A model generated the notes under the pieces. That model was not told the DNA's origin, did not search any database, and saw only the letters and a list, made by a program, of their open reading frames with translations. Positions 36,444 through 45,698 of a DNA stretch of 64,000 nt are shown here, in pieces. The first letter of the stretch is position 1. Every line of letters starts with the position of its first letter. Where the stretch lies: the NCBI RefSeq assembly GCF_900187505.1, contig NZ_FYDL01000001.1, positions 248,001-312,000 on the forward strand, written 5' to 3'. This stretch comes from Pseudomonas sp. Irchel s3h17. Lineage in GTDB: Bacteria; Pseudomonadota; Gammaproteobacteria; Pseudomonadales; Pseudomonadaceae. The position numbers and the translations under genes were made by a program.

Positions 36444-36767
36444 ATGCGCCAACGAACCTCCTATGCCAAACCCTTTAAAGCCCAGGTCGTCCAGGAATGC
36501 CAGGGGCCTGGCGTGTCGATGGCCAGCGTAGCCTTGCGCCACGGCATCAACGCCAACCTCGTCCAAAAGTGGATACCTGCTTATCGTGATCGGCAGGCGC
36601 CGGCGTTGCCCGCTTTCGTTCCGATGAAACTAGAGTCCCGAACCCAGCCCGATCAGCAAATGTCCATCAGCATCGAGGTTCCTTTGGGGTCGCAGAAACT
36701 CACCGTGAAGTGGCCATCCTCAGATCCTGATGGGTGCGCCCGTTTTATCCGCGAGCTGGCCCAGTGA
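36444..36767 (+). CDS. IS66 TnpA (OrfA)
   Basis: This 107-aa protein reads MRQRTSYAKPFKAQVVQECQGPGVSMASVALRHGINANLVQKW, the HTH part of IS66 OrfA. The C-terminal beta part is SISIEVPLGSQKLTVKWP. The frame is intact and its end overlaps tnpB by 4 bp (GTGA). Confidence 0.88.
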   Translation: MRQRTSYAKPFKAQVVQECQGPGVSMASVALRHGINANLVQKWIPAYRDRQAPALPAFVPMKLESRTQPDQQMSISIEVPLGSQKLTVKWPSSDPDGCARFIRELAQ

Positions 36768-36940
36768 TCCGCATCGACGCCATCTGGCTTGCCACCGAGC
36801 CCATGGATATGCGCGCCGGCACCGAGGCCGCGTTGGCCAGAGTGATCGCCGTATTCGGTGCGGCGAAGCCGCACTGTGCCTATCTCTTTGCCAATCGCCG
36901 CGCTAACCGAATGAAAGTCCTGGTGCATGACGGCGTGGGT
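36764..36940 (+). pseudogene. Truncated IS66 TnpB (OrfB)
   Basis: Starting at GTG 36764, IRIDAIWLATEPMDMRAGTEAALARVI ... AYLFANRRANRMKVLVHDGVG matches IS66 OrfB. After HDGVG the sequence departs from the family (normally HDGxGxWC), so about half of the protein is lost. Confidence 0.85.
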
Positions 36941-36997
36941 AACTACTGCTCAAACCTTGAGCTGGAGGCTACGATGGTTCTGCTTATTGCGCCGGTC

Positions 36998-37345
36998 TTA
37001 CTCATCGGAACTTGCCGCACGAGCGGTGACTTCAATGGCCTTAATACTGATAGCCGCAAAGATGGCCGTCATCAGCACGCCGTTAAAACCAAGCACGATG
37101 GCAAGGACACGCGAGGTGGCCAGTTTGGGTGCCAGGTCGCCGTAACCGATGGTCAGGCCGGTGACAAAAGCAAAGTAGATACCTTCAAATGCGCTCCACC
37201 CTTCGAGCTGACTGATGATCAGACCGAGCAGCGAGATAATAAAAATGAGCATTAAAAAAATCGGCGAGACAACAAGGAAATAAAACCACACAGTTTTGTA
37301 GAACTCGCGGCGAACTTGCTTGGCATAAGTGATACGCGTACGCAT
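36998..37345 (-). CDS. Two-helix potassium channel protein
   Basis: This 115-aa protein has two membrane helices (FYFLVVSPIFLMLIFIISLLGLIIS and VLAIVLGFNGVLMTAIFAAI). A pore loop between them contains the K+ filter TIGYGD. There is no cytoplasmic regulatory domain, so it resembles minimal KcsA-like ion channels. Four copies would make a pore in the inner membrane. AGGA precedes ATG 37345. It lies in the mobile region between the IS66 remnant and an attC-like site. Confidence 0.88.
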   Translation of the reverse strand: MRTRITYAKQVRREFYKTVWFYFLVVSPIFLMLIFIISLLGLIISQLEGWSAFEGIYFAFVTGLTIGYGDLAPKLATSRVLAIVLGFNGVLMTAIFAAISIKAIEVTARAASSDE

Positions 37346-37386
37346 GTTATGGATTCCTGAGTTTTATCGACATTGGGTCGCGTAAC

Positions 37387-37590
37387 CTACTCGCACCAAT
37401 AGGTTGACACAAGCGCCAGAGACTGAGGCCATACCACCCTGACACCGGGGGCTGGCCCTGGCCAGCCACTACCGAGCCTAGAAAATCTAAAAATCGCCAA
37501 ACACACAAAGGCTAATGCTACCGGCCTCAAATCAGAAAGGCCGAATATTCGTACATTAAACAAAGGCAACTTCAGCAAACTGCAAACCAC
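37387..37590 (-). CDS. Doubtful small ORF
   Basis: A 67-codon open frame (MVCSLLKLPLFNVRIFGLSDLRPVALAFVC...) runs opposite to the attC-like site. It is hydrophobic and unlike any family I know. The complementary strand also has an open frame up to the attC core but with no start codon. It may simply be non-coding cassette DNA. Confidence 0.2.
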   Translation of the reverse strand: MVCSLLKLPLFNVRIFGLSDLRPVALAFVCLAIFRFSRLGSGWPGPAPGVRVVWPQSLALVSTYWCE

Positions 37591-37621
37591 AAATGATTTA
37601 TACGTCCAACTATTTGGGAAC

Positions 37622-37696
37622 GCCTAACAAGCGGTTCAAACCGTTCACTCCGCTCACTGGGACTGCGTTCCGCAGCTCCTTAACCAAACGTTATGA
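37622..37696 (+). other. attC integron recombination site, copy 2
   Basis: GCCTAAC (RYYYAAC) at 37622 and GTTATGA at 37690 bound a 75-bp imperfect palindrome containing GCGGTTCAAACCGTTC and CTCCTTAACCAAAC, the layout of a chromosomal-integron attC. It closely matches 24880-24956. No integrase gene is seen in the window. Confidence 0.82.
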
Positions 37697-38090
37697 ATGT
37701 CTGCAAAGGGTTTGTTGCCCGTCGCGACAGGCAGCAACCGGCCAAAGGCAGTCCGTCGAACCAGGCCACTTTCGCTCCTGTGTTGACGGTAGCGACCTCT
37801 CGAAACCACAGGCGATTCAATGCTTATCTGACGCATTTCCAATCCCGCCCCCTCCCCGCTATCTGACTTCAGTTTCCGCTCAATACGCTGCCGCGAGTCA
37901 GAAGCCGTTGCTTCCAATGACTTTCCTTCAGCTTCATTTTCTCTGTGCCGGTGGGCTTTTCTACGATTTCCAGGACGCTGAAGTCGGCGTCGGTTTCTAC
38001 TGGGCGACTGTTGAGTTCACTACGACCATTGATGGCCGGAAGGTCCCGGTCTTGAGGGCGGCACATCATTCAACAATGACAGATACTCCA
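37697..38090. other. Non-coding region with a dispersed repeat copy
   Basis: GTCGCGACAGGCAG ... CCGGCCAAAGGCAGTC (37718-37753) is another dispersed repeat copy. The remaining 330 bp show short open frames on both strands but nothing I can assign. Confidence 0.4.
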
Positions 38091-39034
38091 TCACGACCTG
38101 GCACCAGGGCTTACGCCATACCAACGGCGAAAGGCTCGACTGAAGTTTGATACCTCTCGATACCCCAGTCGTTCAGCCACTTCGCTCACTGTCAGTTCAC
38201 TGTTCGAGAGCAAATCGCGCGCTACGTATCGTCGCTGAATTTCAACAATAGCGTTGAATGTCCAGCCTTCGCGCTGCAAAGCCCGATGCAATGTGCGTGA
38301 GGTCATGTGCAGGCGTTCGGCGGTTTGATCCAGGCCAGGCGCGTGCGCCAGATCAGTCAGCACGATGTTAGCCACCGCCTCAAGCACCGATTCACGGCTG
38401 GTTTGCGTCGCATAATTCTTCAACGAGTTCGCCAGGGCATTGCAGACTGCCGGACTTCCGGCTGGGCGCGGCTCACGCAGAGCGTCCATGTCCAACACCA
38501 CCTCATCGCGTAGGGCATCGAACCGCACCGGGTCTGCGGCAAGGTTCAGCCAAGGCTCCGGGTTCTCTGGGCGTGGCCGCCGAAGGCGTAATTCGCGAAT
38601 GCCATTAGTGGTGCCGGGCAAACCTTTGAGGTGTGGATTTGCAGCGCACCCCGGAAATCCAGCTCTTCGACTGCCGGCAGCAAGGCATGACCGGGTAGCA
38701 AGGCAACGTGCAGCAGTCCATTTTTCTCCTCGACCTGCAATGCCATGTGCCCGGTCCACAGTGGCCAATAGCGCGACAACTCCACCAGCGACGCTGGCCG
38801 ACTGGGCATCAGTTGCATCAGATAGGCCAGGCCAAGCATCTGTCCCGGATCACTTTGGCGAGCGGCGGCAAGGCCAATGGCTGGATCACCACTGAGTTCG
38901 CGTGCCACTTCCCAGAAGCGTCGGGCGAGAAACGCCGGCAGGCGCACATGAGGCTGGCGCAGGCTGGTCAAGCTCACGCCCCAGTCGGCTTGCAATCGCT
39001 GCAAGTCCAGGCCGCGCGCCTCCAGCTCCTGCAC
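38091..39034 (-). pseudogene. Frameshifted AraC-family regulator
   Basis: Two overlapping minus-strand frames together make one AraC protein. The first gives ELEARGLDLQRLQADWGVSLTSL ... APLMAFANYAFGGHAQR (ligand-type domain). The second continues ENPEPWLNLAADPVRFDALRDEVVL ... LHMTSRTLHRALQREGWTF ... VSEVAERLGYREVSNFSRAFRRWYGVSP (HTH). The switch is near 38563 and needs a one-base shift. No good start codon is seen upstream, so the N-terminus may be damaged too. It is divergent from the first dioxygenase and probably was its regulator. Confidence 0.82.
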
Positions 39035-39250
39035 CCCCGAGTTGATTATGCAGACACATAACGACGGTCTATTTCGATGTACGGGGAAACGATTTGTCGG
39101 CCAATGATTAACGTTTTTCAAGCAAACCCTCCCATCGTTGTCATCGAGGCGGAGCAACGTTTTGCGCCGTCGCAAGCGCGACATAGCACGGCCCTGGGGT
39201 AATCCTCCCTGAAAAAAGTACTCGTCAGAACAGGCGGGGGTCTGAATTCC

Positions 39251-39281
39251 ACAGCGGCGGTCCAGGCTAGACCGTCGCTGT
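39251..39281. other. Imperfect hairpin upstream of the dioxygenase promoter
   Basis: ACAGCGGCGGTC and GACCGTCGCTGT pair in 11 of 12 positions around a 7-base loop. It could be an old terminator or part of the control region. Confidence 0.35.
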
Positions 39282-39357
39282 GCGGCCAAAAGCACTGCGT
39301 CCGGCCTGCATCGCACATTTTTCGTATCCGCCCTCCCGTAGTGGCTTTGCGACTCGA

Positions 39358-39425
39358 CGTCCCAATACGCGAAGAAACTGTCCCACCATGCCCATAGCAT
39401 CGCGCCCGCGATACCTACTATAGGG
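39358..39425 (+). promoter_or_regulatory. AraC-type operator/promoter element, copy a
   Basis: CGTCCC (39358) and TGTCCC (39379) are direct half-sites 21 bp apart, followed by CCCATAGC and a -10 box TACTAT (39416-39421) with no good -35. The whole 65-70 bp are nearly the same at 45348 and 50327. This fits an activator-dependent promoter with two AraC half-sites next to -35. It drives the dioxygenase at 39514. Confidence 0.75.
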
Positions 39426-39513
39426 CCGGGACCTCTGCCCAACTGGCAGGGGCCAATTACCTCTACCGGATGCACATTTTGCGCACCGTCGTATAAGTAG
39501 ATTGGAGACAACA

Positions 39514-40476
39514 ATGACAAAAGTCGCCGCAGCCCAAGACACTCCTTCACCAGCCTCCCCCTCGGCACCCGCCACTATCCGGTCGTCGGTACGCCAGCAT
39601 TCAATCAAGGTGGAGCTTTGCTCCCCCGCCATCGGTGCCGAACTCAGCAACATCAACCTGGCAGATGCTGCCCAGGACCCCGAACTGATTGCTGAAATCA
39701 GGGCGCTGTGGTTGAAGCACAAAGTGCTGTTCTTTCGCGACCAGGACATCACCCCCATGGAGCAACAGCACTTCGCCGCGCAATTCGCTGAACTGGAAGC
39801 ACATCCCCTGGCGCCGAGCCATCCGGAGGCGGACAAGCTGCTGATGCTGTACCGCAATCTCGATCCGAGCAAGCCCAAGAGCTATGTTGAAAAGGCCAGC
39901 CGCGAAAACCTCTGGCATGCCGATGTCACCTACAAGAAGGCGCCGCCCCGCGGAGCGGTATTGCGCTGCGAAATGGGTCCGGAGACCGGCGGCGACACCC
40001 TGTTTTCCAACATGGTGTTGGCTTACGAGAACCTGCCCGACACCATCAAGCAACGGATCGACGGCCTGTACGCAAAACACGGTGCCGAGCAGACCTTTGG
40101 TGCCCAGTTGCCACGCGAAGAGCGTCATGCGATGGCCGCGAAGAACCCTGCCGCTGAACACCCGGTGGTGCTTACCCATCCAGAGACTGGCGAAAAGGTC
40201 TTGTTCGTCAACTCGGCATTCACCACCCACTTCTCGAATTTCTTCAACTTCGAGGATATCCGCTACGGCCAGGACTTCATGCCGGAGGCTCATCACCTGA
40301 TGAACTATCTGATGTCTCAGGCTGCGATTCCGGAGTACCAGGTACGTCTGAAATGGCGAACCAACACGGTTGCCATGTGGGACAACCTGCAGGTTCAGCA
40401 CTACGCGGTGGCTGACTACGGCAATGCGCCAAGAAAGATGCTGCGCGCCACCCTGGCGGGCACCCCGCTCACCTGA
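39514..40476 (+). CDS. TauD/TfdA-family Fe(II)/2-oxoglutarate dioxygenase 1
   Basis: This 320-aa protein has the iron ligands HAD in NLWHADVTYKKAPPRGAVL and a distal histidine in NLQVQHYAVADY. The 2-oxoglutarate-binding Arg is in APRKMLRATLAG. Such enzymes hydroxylate next to sulfonate, sulfate, ether or carboxylate groups and so release them. The N-terminus carries about 30 extra, Ala/Pro-rich residues compared with copy 2 (50567). ATG 39514 has GGAG 8 bases upstream. First gene of a probable operon with the cupin and the ligase. Confidence 0.9.
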   Translation: MTKVAAAQDTPSPASPSAPATIRSSVRQHSIKVELCSPAIGAELSNINLADAAQDPELIAEIRALWLKHKVLFFRDQDITPMEQQHFAAQFAELEAHPLAPSHPEADKLLMLYRNLDPSKPKSYVEKASRENLWHADVTYKKAPPRGAVLRCEMGPETGGDTLFSNMVLAYENLPDTIKQRIDGLYAKHGAEQTFGAQLPREERHAMAAKNPAAEHPVVLTHPETGEKVLFVNSAFTTHFSNFFNFEDIRYGQDFMPEAHHLMNYLMSQAAIPEYQVRLKWRTNTVAMWDNLQVQHYAVADYGNAPRKMLRATLAGTPLT

Positions 40477-40581
40477 TCCTGACAGTCCCCAGAGAATCCA
40501 GGACATCCGACCATCAGAGATGGGCGGGCGGCCTTGGTTGCCAGCAAATACTCGATCTGAACCGCATCAATGGAGAAAGAC

Positions 40582-41061
40582 ATGTTCTACGAACACATCG
40601 ACACCGCAGTCATCGATGGCGAATCGCTGCCATGGATTCCGTTTACGCCCTATGCGGAAAACGTCTTGCTGAAGTACTTCAAGCTTGATCCGATCCGCGG
40701 TGAATGGATCGTCATGATGAAGGCGCCGCTCGACATGCAACTGCCCAAGCACCACCACACGGGGACGGTCATGGTCTACACGATCGAAGGCCAGTGGAAA
40801 TACAAGGAGCATGACTGGATCGCCGGCCCTGGCAGCATTGTGTACGAGACGGCTGCATCGACTCACACACCTGAAGTCGTCAGCACGGGAAGCGCAGACG
40901 GGTATTCGCTCATGCTGGTTCAAGTGACTGGCGATCTCGCGTTCCTGGACGAGAACGACAACATCGTCGCGCTCGAAAACTGGAAGTCCGGGTTGCAGCG
41001 CTATCTTGCCTATTGCGAGCAGCATGACATCGCACCGAAAGACCTGACGGCATTCAACTGA
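40582..41061 (+). CDS. Cupin dioxygenase, 2,4'-dihydroxyacetophenone dioxygenase-like
   Basis: This 159-aa single-domain cupin has probable metal ligands in PKHHHTGTVMVYTIEGQW (His57-59, Glu69) and STHTPEV (His95). This resembles the family of 2,4'-dihydroxyacetophenone dioxygenase and acetylacetone-cleaving enzyme, which split C-C bonds next to carbonyls. ATG 40582 is preferred, with GGAG 6-7 bases upstream; an ATG at 40570 lacks a ribosome site. It follows the dioxygenase by 105 bp and likely acts on its product. Confidence 0.82.
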   Translation: MFYEHIDTAVIDGESLPWIPFTPYAENVLLKYFKLDPIRGEWIVMMKAPLDMQLPKHHHTGTVMVYTIEGQWKYKEHDWIAGPGSIVYETAASTHTPEVVSTGSADGYSLMLVQVTGDLAFLDENDNIVALENWKSGLQRYLAYCEQHDIAPKDLTAFN

Positions 41062-41242
41062 TCTGGATTTCATGAGGAAACCCGGCTTCCCCGGTTTCAA
41101 GGGGTAGCCGGGCAGTTGCCAGATCGCAAAGATCCAGGGGAGCGAAACAGGCTGTCTCGGTTCGCGGTGTTGACGCGGAATCTGACAAGGGCCTGGCTAC
41201 CTGCCCGCTCCCCGATCACAGACTTACGAACGGAGCGATGCC

Positions 41243-42892
41243 ATGAATGGTTTGATGATGCAAAAGCAGCTATTGATTTCCTCGCTCATTGAGCACGCCG
41301 ATCGCCATCATGGCGATACGCAGATCGTGTCCCGGAGGGTGGAGGGCGATATCCATCGCTACACGTTCCGTGACTGCCACCGTCGCGCGCGCCAGATGGC
41401 CAGCGCACTGACCAGCCTGGGCGTCCAGCCCGCCGACCGGATCGGCACGCTGGCCTGGAATGGCTATCGTCACCTGGAGTTGTACTACGGCGTTTCCGGT
41501 ATGGGTGCCATTGTGCATACCATCAACCCTCGCCTGCATGAAGACCAGGTCGCCTACATCGCCAATCACGCCGAAGACCAGTACATCTTCTTCGACTTGA
41601 CCTTCCTGCCGCTGATCAAGGCCATCGCCGGTCGCTGCAATACGGTCAAGGCGTTCATCGCCATGACCGATCACGCCCACATGCCGACAGACGCCGGAAT
41701 CGACAACCTGCTGTGCTATGAAGATCTGCTTCAACGGGGATCCTCTGACTACGCCTGGCCGATTTTCGACGAGGACGCCGCCAGTACGCTCTGCTACACC
41801 TCTGGCACGACGGGCAATCCGAAAGGGGTCTTGTACAGTCATCGCTCATCGGTGCTGCACACCTATGCGGCCGCGCTGCCTGACGCCCTGAATTGTTCGG
41901 CGCACGACGTGATCCTGCCCGTTGTGCCGATGTTCCATATCAACGCCTGGGGACTTCCCTACATCGCGTGCATGGTCGGGGCCAAACTCGTACTGCCCGG
42001 CCCTGCCTTGGATGGAGAGTCGCTTTTCGAGTTGCTCGAAGCCGAGCAGGTGACACTCTGCGCGGGTGTCCCGACGGTGTGGCAAGGCCTTCTTGGCCAT
42101 CTGGAAAAAACAGGCCAGCAATTCTCCAGTATGAAACGCACCATCATTGGTGGCGCGGCCTGTCCCCCGTCCATGCTGCACACGTTTCAGGAAACCTACG
42201 GCGTAGCGGTATTGCACGTCTGGGGGATGACTGAATTAAGCCCTATCGGAACCGTCGGCACCCTGAAGGCCAGGCACGTTGAAATGTCCTCGGCAGAGCG
42301 TTATGCCGTGCAATCCAAGCAAGGCCGAGCGGTGTTTGGCATCGACATGAAGATCGTCGGCGCTGACGGCATGGAATTGCCTTGGGACGGCGCAACTTCA
42401 GGTGACCTGTTGGTGCGTGGGCCATGGGTGGTGCGCGATTATTTCGGGAACGAAGGAAACAGTTCGCTGCTGCTCGAGCACGCAGGCCAAGGATGGTTCC
42501 CAACCGGCGATGTGGCGACCATCGATGTCGATGGCTTCATGCAGATCACCGATCGCAGCAAGGATGTGATCAAGTCGGGTGGCGAATGGATAGGTTCCAT
42601 CGAATTGGAAACCATTGCGATGGCCCATCCGGCAGTTTTCCAGGCGGCCTGCATTGCCGCGAAACACGCGAAGTGGGACGAACGCCCCTTGCTGATCGTC
42701 GTCAGGAAACCGCAAGCAACACTGACCCGGGAAGAACTGCTGGCCTTTTATGAAAGCAAGATCGCGAAATGGTGGACGCCGGATGATGTGATCTTTGTCG
42801 ACACGATTCCGTTGGGCGCTACGGGCAAGGTCCAGAAGAACCGCCTTCGGGAGCAGTTCGGTGATCATCTGATGGTCAAGGCTGTCGGCTGA
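41243..42892 (+). CDS. AMP-forming acyl-CoA ligase
   Basis: This 549-aa protein has [20 protein letters not shown] (P-loop), [49 protein letters not shown] and the catalytic lysine in [15 protein letters not shown]. This is the medium/long-chain fatty acid:CoA ligase (AlkK-like) branch. It activates a carboxylic acid to its CoA thioester, probably one released by the upstream dioxygenases. GGAG precedes the ATG at 41243. The 181-bp gap from the cupin gene contains only a weak hairpin, so it may be in the same operon. Confidence 0.92.
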   Translation: MNGLMMQKQLLISSLIEHADRHHGDTQIVSRRVEGDIHRYTFRDCHRRARQMASALTSLGVQPADRIGTLAWNGYRHLELYYGVSGMGAIVHTINPRLHEDQVAYIANHAEDQYIFFDLTFLPLIKAIAGRCNTVKAFIAMTDHAHMPTDAGIDNLLCYEDLLQRGSSDYAWPIFDEDAASTLCYTSGTTGNPKGVLYSHRSSVLHTYAAALPDALNCSAHDVILPVVPMFHINAWGLPYIACMVGAKLVLPGPALDGESLFELLEAEQVTLCAGVPTVWQGLLGHLEKTGQQFSSMKRTIIGGAACPPSMLHTFQETYGVAVLHVWGMTELSPIGTVGTLKARHVEMSSAERYAVQSKQGRAVFGIDMKIVGADGMELPWDGATSGDLLVRGPWVVRDYFGNEGNSSLLLEHAGQGWFPTGDVATIDVDGFMQITDRSKDVIKSGGEWIGSIELETIAMAHPAVFQAACIAAKHAKWDERPLLIVVRKPQATLTREELLAFYESKIAKWWTPDDVIFVDTIPLGATGKVQKNRLREQFGDHLMVKAVG

Positions 42893-42925
42893 GCGCTGTA
42901 AGGTTCAATCCAGTCCTGCCTGTGC

Positions 42926-42978
42926 GCAATGGCAGGGCCAACGGTGGCAGATGCCGATACCGTTCGCCCTGCCATTGC
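42926..42978. terminator. Long hairpin between convergent genes
   Basis: GCAATGGCAGGGC (42926-42938) pairs perfectly with GCCCTGCCATTGC (42966-42978). AACGGT and ACCGTT extend the stem inward. It lies between the convergent ligase and hydrolase genes and is a likely bidirectional terminator, although T runs are weak. Confidence 0.65.
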
Positions 42979-42988
42979 ACCGACGCTA

Positions 42989-44089
42989 TCAAGTGGCTAA
43001 ACGTACCCCTTGCTCAAGCGTCATTTCGCTGGACGCTAGCACCTGGCGTTCCAACTGCTGAAGAAACTCCAAGAGCAATTCATTGACTTGATCGACGCTC
43101 TCTTCCGCAGCGCTATGGCCCACGCCGGGTAGCAGTACCTTCTTCTGCAGTCCGGGTAGATAGGTGTCGAGCTGCTCGTAGAGACCGCGGATTTCGACCG
43201 GTTCGAGCGAAGGGTCGGCAGCACCACCGATAAACATGCTCGGTTGGCGCACTACCGCACCGTCGAGAAACGCCGTGATTTCCCAGTTCCGGTCGCGACA
43301 GCGGTAGTAGTTCAGGGCACCGGTAAACCCTGTGCGCGTGTATTCAGCCACGTAGTAGTCGAGCGACCGTGCGCTCAACCAAGACGGGAACGCCTCCTTT
43401 GGCTCAGTGAAGGCATTGAGAATGGGCTCACCAGGCTCGACGAACAGGCGCCAGCGTTCAGCCCCGACAGCGTTGCCGGAGATCGAGTAGAAGACGCTGC
43501 GCAAGGTCTTGCGCGGATCGCTGGCCAACTCGCGATCCGGCTTATCGATCTGCTGGAAGTACAGGTGGTGATACACCCTGCCCTTCGCCATTGCCTGCAA
43601 CGCTACGGTCGGCTTGACCTTGCCGCGCGGCGGTACCGGCGTATTGAGCATCACCAGGCCATGGAACAGATCCGGCCGCAACATGGCCGCTGACTGGGCC
43701 ACCCAGGCACCCAAGTCGTGTCCAACGATCACCGCGGACGTTTCGCCCAGGGAAGCCATCAAGCCAACCATGTCGCCGACTGCCTGGCTCATGTCATAGG
43801 CTTCAATGGAATCGGGTCGATCGGTTTGCCCGAATCCCCGTTGATCGGGGACAACGACTCGAAAGCCGGCCTCGGCCAACGCCACGATCTGGCGCCGCCA
43901 CATGTACCAAAGGTAGGGAAAACCGTGCAGCAGTATGACGAGCGGGCCCTGTCCTTCATCGATGTAATGCATGCGAATGCCGTTGAGTTCGGCAAAGCAG
44001 TGGTTGAATGCATCAGGGTCGTCGGCATCCACCTGCTCCATTGCAGCGAGCGGCTGACCGATGCGCATTGCGGCGCGTGCGTCCATCAT
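42989..44089 (-). CDS. Epoxide-hydrolase-like alpha/beta hydrolase
   Basis: This 366-aa protein has the oxyanion motif HGFPYLWYMWRRQ, the nucleophile Asp in VIVGHDLGAWVAQSAA and the catalytic histidine in LPGVGHSAAEES. The HGxP motif plus Asp nucleophile is that of epoxide hydrolases and haloalkane/fluoroacetate dehalogenases. Lid tyrosines in VYHHLYFQ and LDYYVAEY favour epoxide hydrolase. Two ATGs (44089, 44086) lie behind GGAGGT; the second has better spacing. It is divergent from an AraC gene and probably belongs to the same catabolic route. Confidence 0.87.
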   Translation of the reverse strand: MMDARAAMRIGQPLAAMEQVDADDPDAFNHCFAELNGIRMHYIDEGQGPLVILLHGFPYLWYMWRRQIVALAEAGFRVVVPDQRGFGQTDRPDSIEAYDMSQAVGDMVGLMASLGETSAVIVGHDLGAWVAQSAAMLRPDLFHGLVMLNTPVPPRGKVKPTVALQAMAKGRVYHHLYFQQIDKPDRELASDPRKTLRSVFYSISGNAVGAERWRLFVEPGEPILNAFTEPKEAFPSWLSARSLDYYVAEYTRTGFTGALNYYRCRDRNWEITAFLDGAVVRQPSMFIGGAADPSLEPVEIRGLYEQLDTYLPGLQKKVLLPGVGHSAAEESVDQVNELLLEFLQQLERQVLASSEMTLEQGVRLAT

Positions 44090-44196
44090 CTACCTCCATC
44101 TTTTTTTAGTTGTCGGCCTGAAGGTAGCCCTGACAGGGTGTCCTGCACTAAGCTCCCCAGGACACAATCTGGTGAAATTGGGACATGAGGGAAAGC

Positions 44197-45234
44197 ATGT
44201 ATACCTTGACGCGAAGCGCCAGCCTTACCAACTATGAGCAGATTGCCCGTTCAGTGGGACTGGACCCTTTTCGTATGCTGCGGCTGGCCAAGCTGCCGGC
44301 CAGTGCACTCGACGATCCGAATATCATGATCAGTAGCGATTCGGTTGGCTGGCTGCTGGAGGAGTCAGCCCATCTGTCTGGCCAAGAGGCCTTCGGACTG
44401 CTGCTCGCGGAGAAGAGACACCTTTCCAACTTTGGCATGCTGGCGCTGCTTATCCGCGAAGAACCAACACTTCGCGCAGCCTTGCAATCTTGCGCTCGCT
44501 ATATGCGGCTGCATAACGCTGGCGTGGAATTGCGACTTGAGGATGTAGGCGACCTGGTCCTGCTGCATTTAGGTGTGAATATGCAGGGCCATCACGGCGT
44601 CTGGCGCCAGGCTATCGAACAGTCGGCTGGCATCGGCCTGCGGACGTTGAGCATGCTGACGGGCAATACGTTACGCCCGGTAAGAGTCAGTTTTACTCAC
44701 GAGCGCCCTGTCAGCCTTGAAGTGCACCACCGCGTGCTGGGAACAGCTATCGAGTTTTCACAGGAGTCCAATGCCATCGTTTGCCGAAGGCGAGATCTGG
44801 ACATGCCGATCCCTGCTGCAAACCCGGCACTGCATCGCGAGATAAAGCGATCGCTGGACATGCAGTTGGCTAACCTGCGTGACGAGCCAGCGCAGCGGGC
44901 GCGCCAGATCGTCAAGATGCTGCTGCCAAACGGACTGTGTTCCGTCGATGGCGTTGCCCAGCATCTTGGCGTGCATCGACGCACCCTTAACCGCCACCTG
45001 GCAACCGAGGGTGAGAGTGTCACAACGATCATCAATGCTGTACGTGCTGAACTCGCCGAGGAGTATCTGGCAAACAGAAAACGCCGATTATATGAGGTCG
45101 CCGAACTTCTCGGCTTTTCCTCTGCCGGTGACTTTTCGCGTTGGTTCCGCAGCCAGTTTGGCAAGACACCCTCGGCTTGGGCCGCCTCCTATCGAGAGAG
45201 CAAGACGGCATCCGAGCCCATATCGCCTGAATAA
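44197..45234 (+). CDS. AraC-family activator 1 (OruR/ArgR-like architecture)
   Basis: This 345-aa protein has an N-terminal 'arabinose-binding'-like domain (YEQIARSVGLDPFRMLRLAKLPASALDDP ... EEPTLRAALQSCARYMRLHNAG). C-terminal HTHs are at about 235-330 (VDGVAQHLGVHRRTLNRHLATEGESV and EVAELLGFSSAGDFSRWFRSQFGKTPSAW). It is divergent from the hydrolase, with a 107-bp control region that is duplicated at 49907-50016. Start 44197 has GAGGG upstream; an ATG at 44185 is possible. Candidate regulator of the three GTCCC elements. Confidence 0.9.
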   Translation: MYTLTRSASLTNYEQIARSVGLDPFRMLRLAKLPASALDDPNIMISSDSVGWLLEESAHLSGQEAFGLLLAEKRHLSNFGMLALLIREEPTLRAALQSCARYMRLHNAGVELRLEDVGDLVLLHLGVNMQGHHGVWRQAIEQSAGIGLRTLSMLTGNTLRPVRVSFTHERPVSLEVHHRVLGTAIEFSQESNAIVCRRRDLDMPIPAANPALHREIKRSLDMQLANLRDEPAQRARQIVKMLLPNGLCSVDGVAQHLGVHRRTLNRHLATEGESVTTIINAVRAELAEEYLANRKRRLYEVAELLGFSSAGDFSRWFRSQFGKTPSAWAASYRESKTASEPISPE

Positions 45235-45347
45235 ATAGAAAGACAGGTTCGTGGGCGACTCTCAAGCCTCCTGGACAGCCACATTGGCTGAACCTGTCGA
45301 AGCCTCGACGTTTCTGACGCCGCCACTCAACCATGGCCCGTTGGCAG

Positions 45348-45417
45348 CGTCCCAATACGCGAAGAAACTGTCCCGAATAGCCCATAGCCTCGCTCTCGTG
45401 CAACCTACTATGGGTCA
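45348..45417 (+). promoter_or_regulatory. AraC-type operator/promoter element, copy b
   Basis: CGTCCC (45348) and TGTCCC (45369) are again 21 bp apart, followed by CCCATAGCCTCGC and TACTAT near 45407. Nearly identical to copies a (39358) and c (50327). It lies upstream of the second AraC gene, suggesting that gene is auto- or cross-regulated. Confidence 0.75.
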
Positions 45418-45698
45418 GCGGCCCCTGCTCTGCTGATAGGGCACCGCAACATCTGGCGGATACACGTATCCCGCCCGCGATTGGATTTTTGATTGCGCCA
45501 TCGGCTTCCGAATTCGAGTCCACCAGACAATTCGATGGTGATGCAAAAAACACGATCTTGAATCTGATCGCGCTACTTGCACTCCGTCACCCGGATCACC
45601 GAAAGAGTATTGCCAGGGTCATCAGAACGCCGTCTTCGCACTCAACACATCTTCGACGAGAAATGGACCGCCGCCATCGGCCCAGGGAAGTACTACGC

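Larger units (their letters stand above)
36400..36940 (+). mobile_element. Truncated IS66-family element
   Basis: It starts GTAAGCGTCCGGCGAA, a typical IS66 left end, then carries tnpA and the first part of tnpB. Similarity stops near 36938, and tnpC and the right end are missing. It was inserted into a DNA methylase gene and later cut by a deletion or rearrangement. Confidence 0.82.

Noticed and set aside
45489..45698. N-terminal 70-codon extension of AraC activator 2
   Set aside because: Family similarity starts at about 45699, which has a ribosome site; the extension looks like transcribed leader shared with the other element copies.
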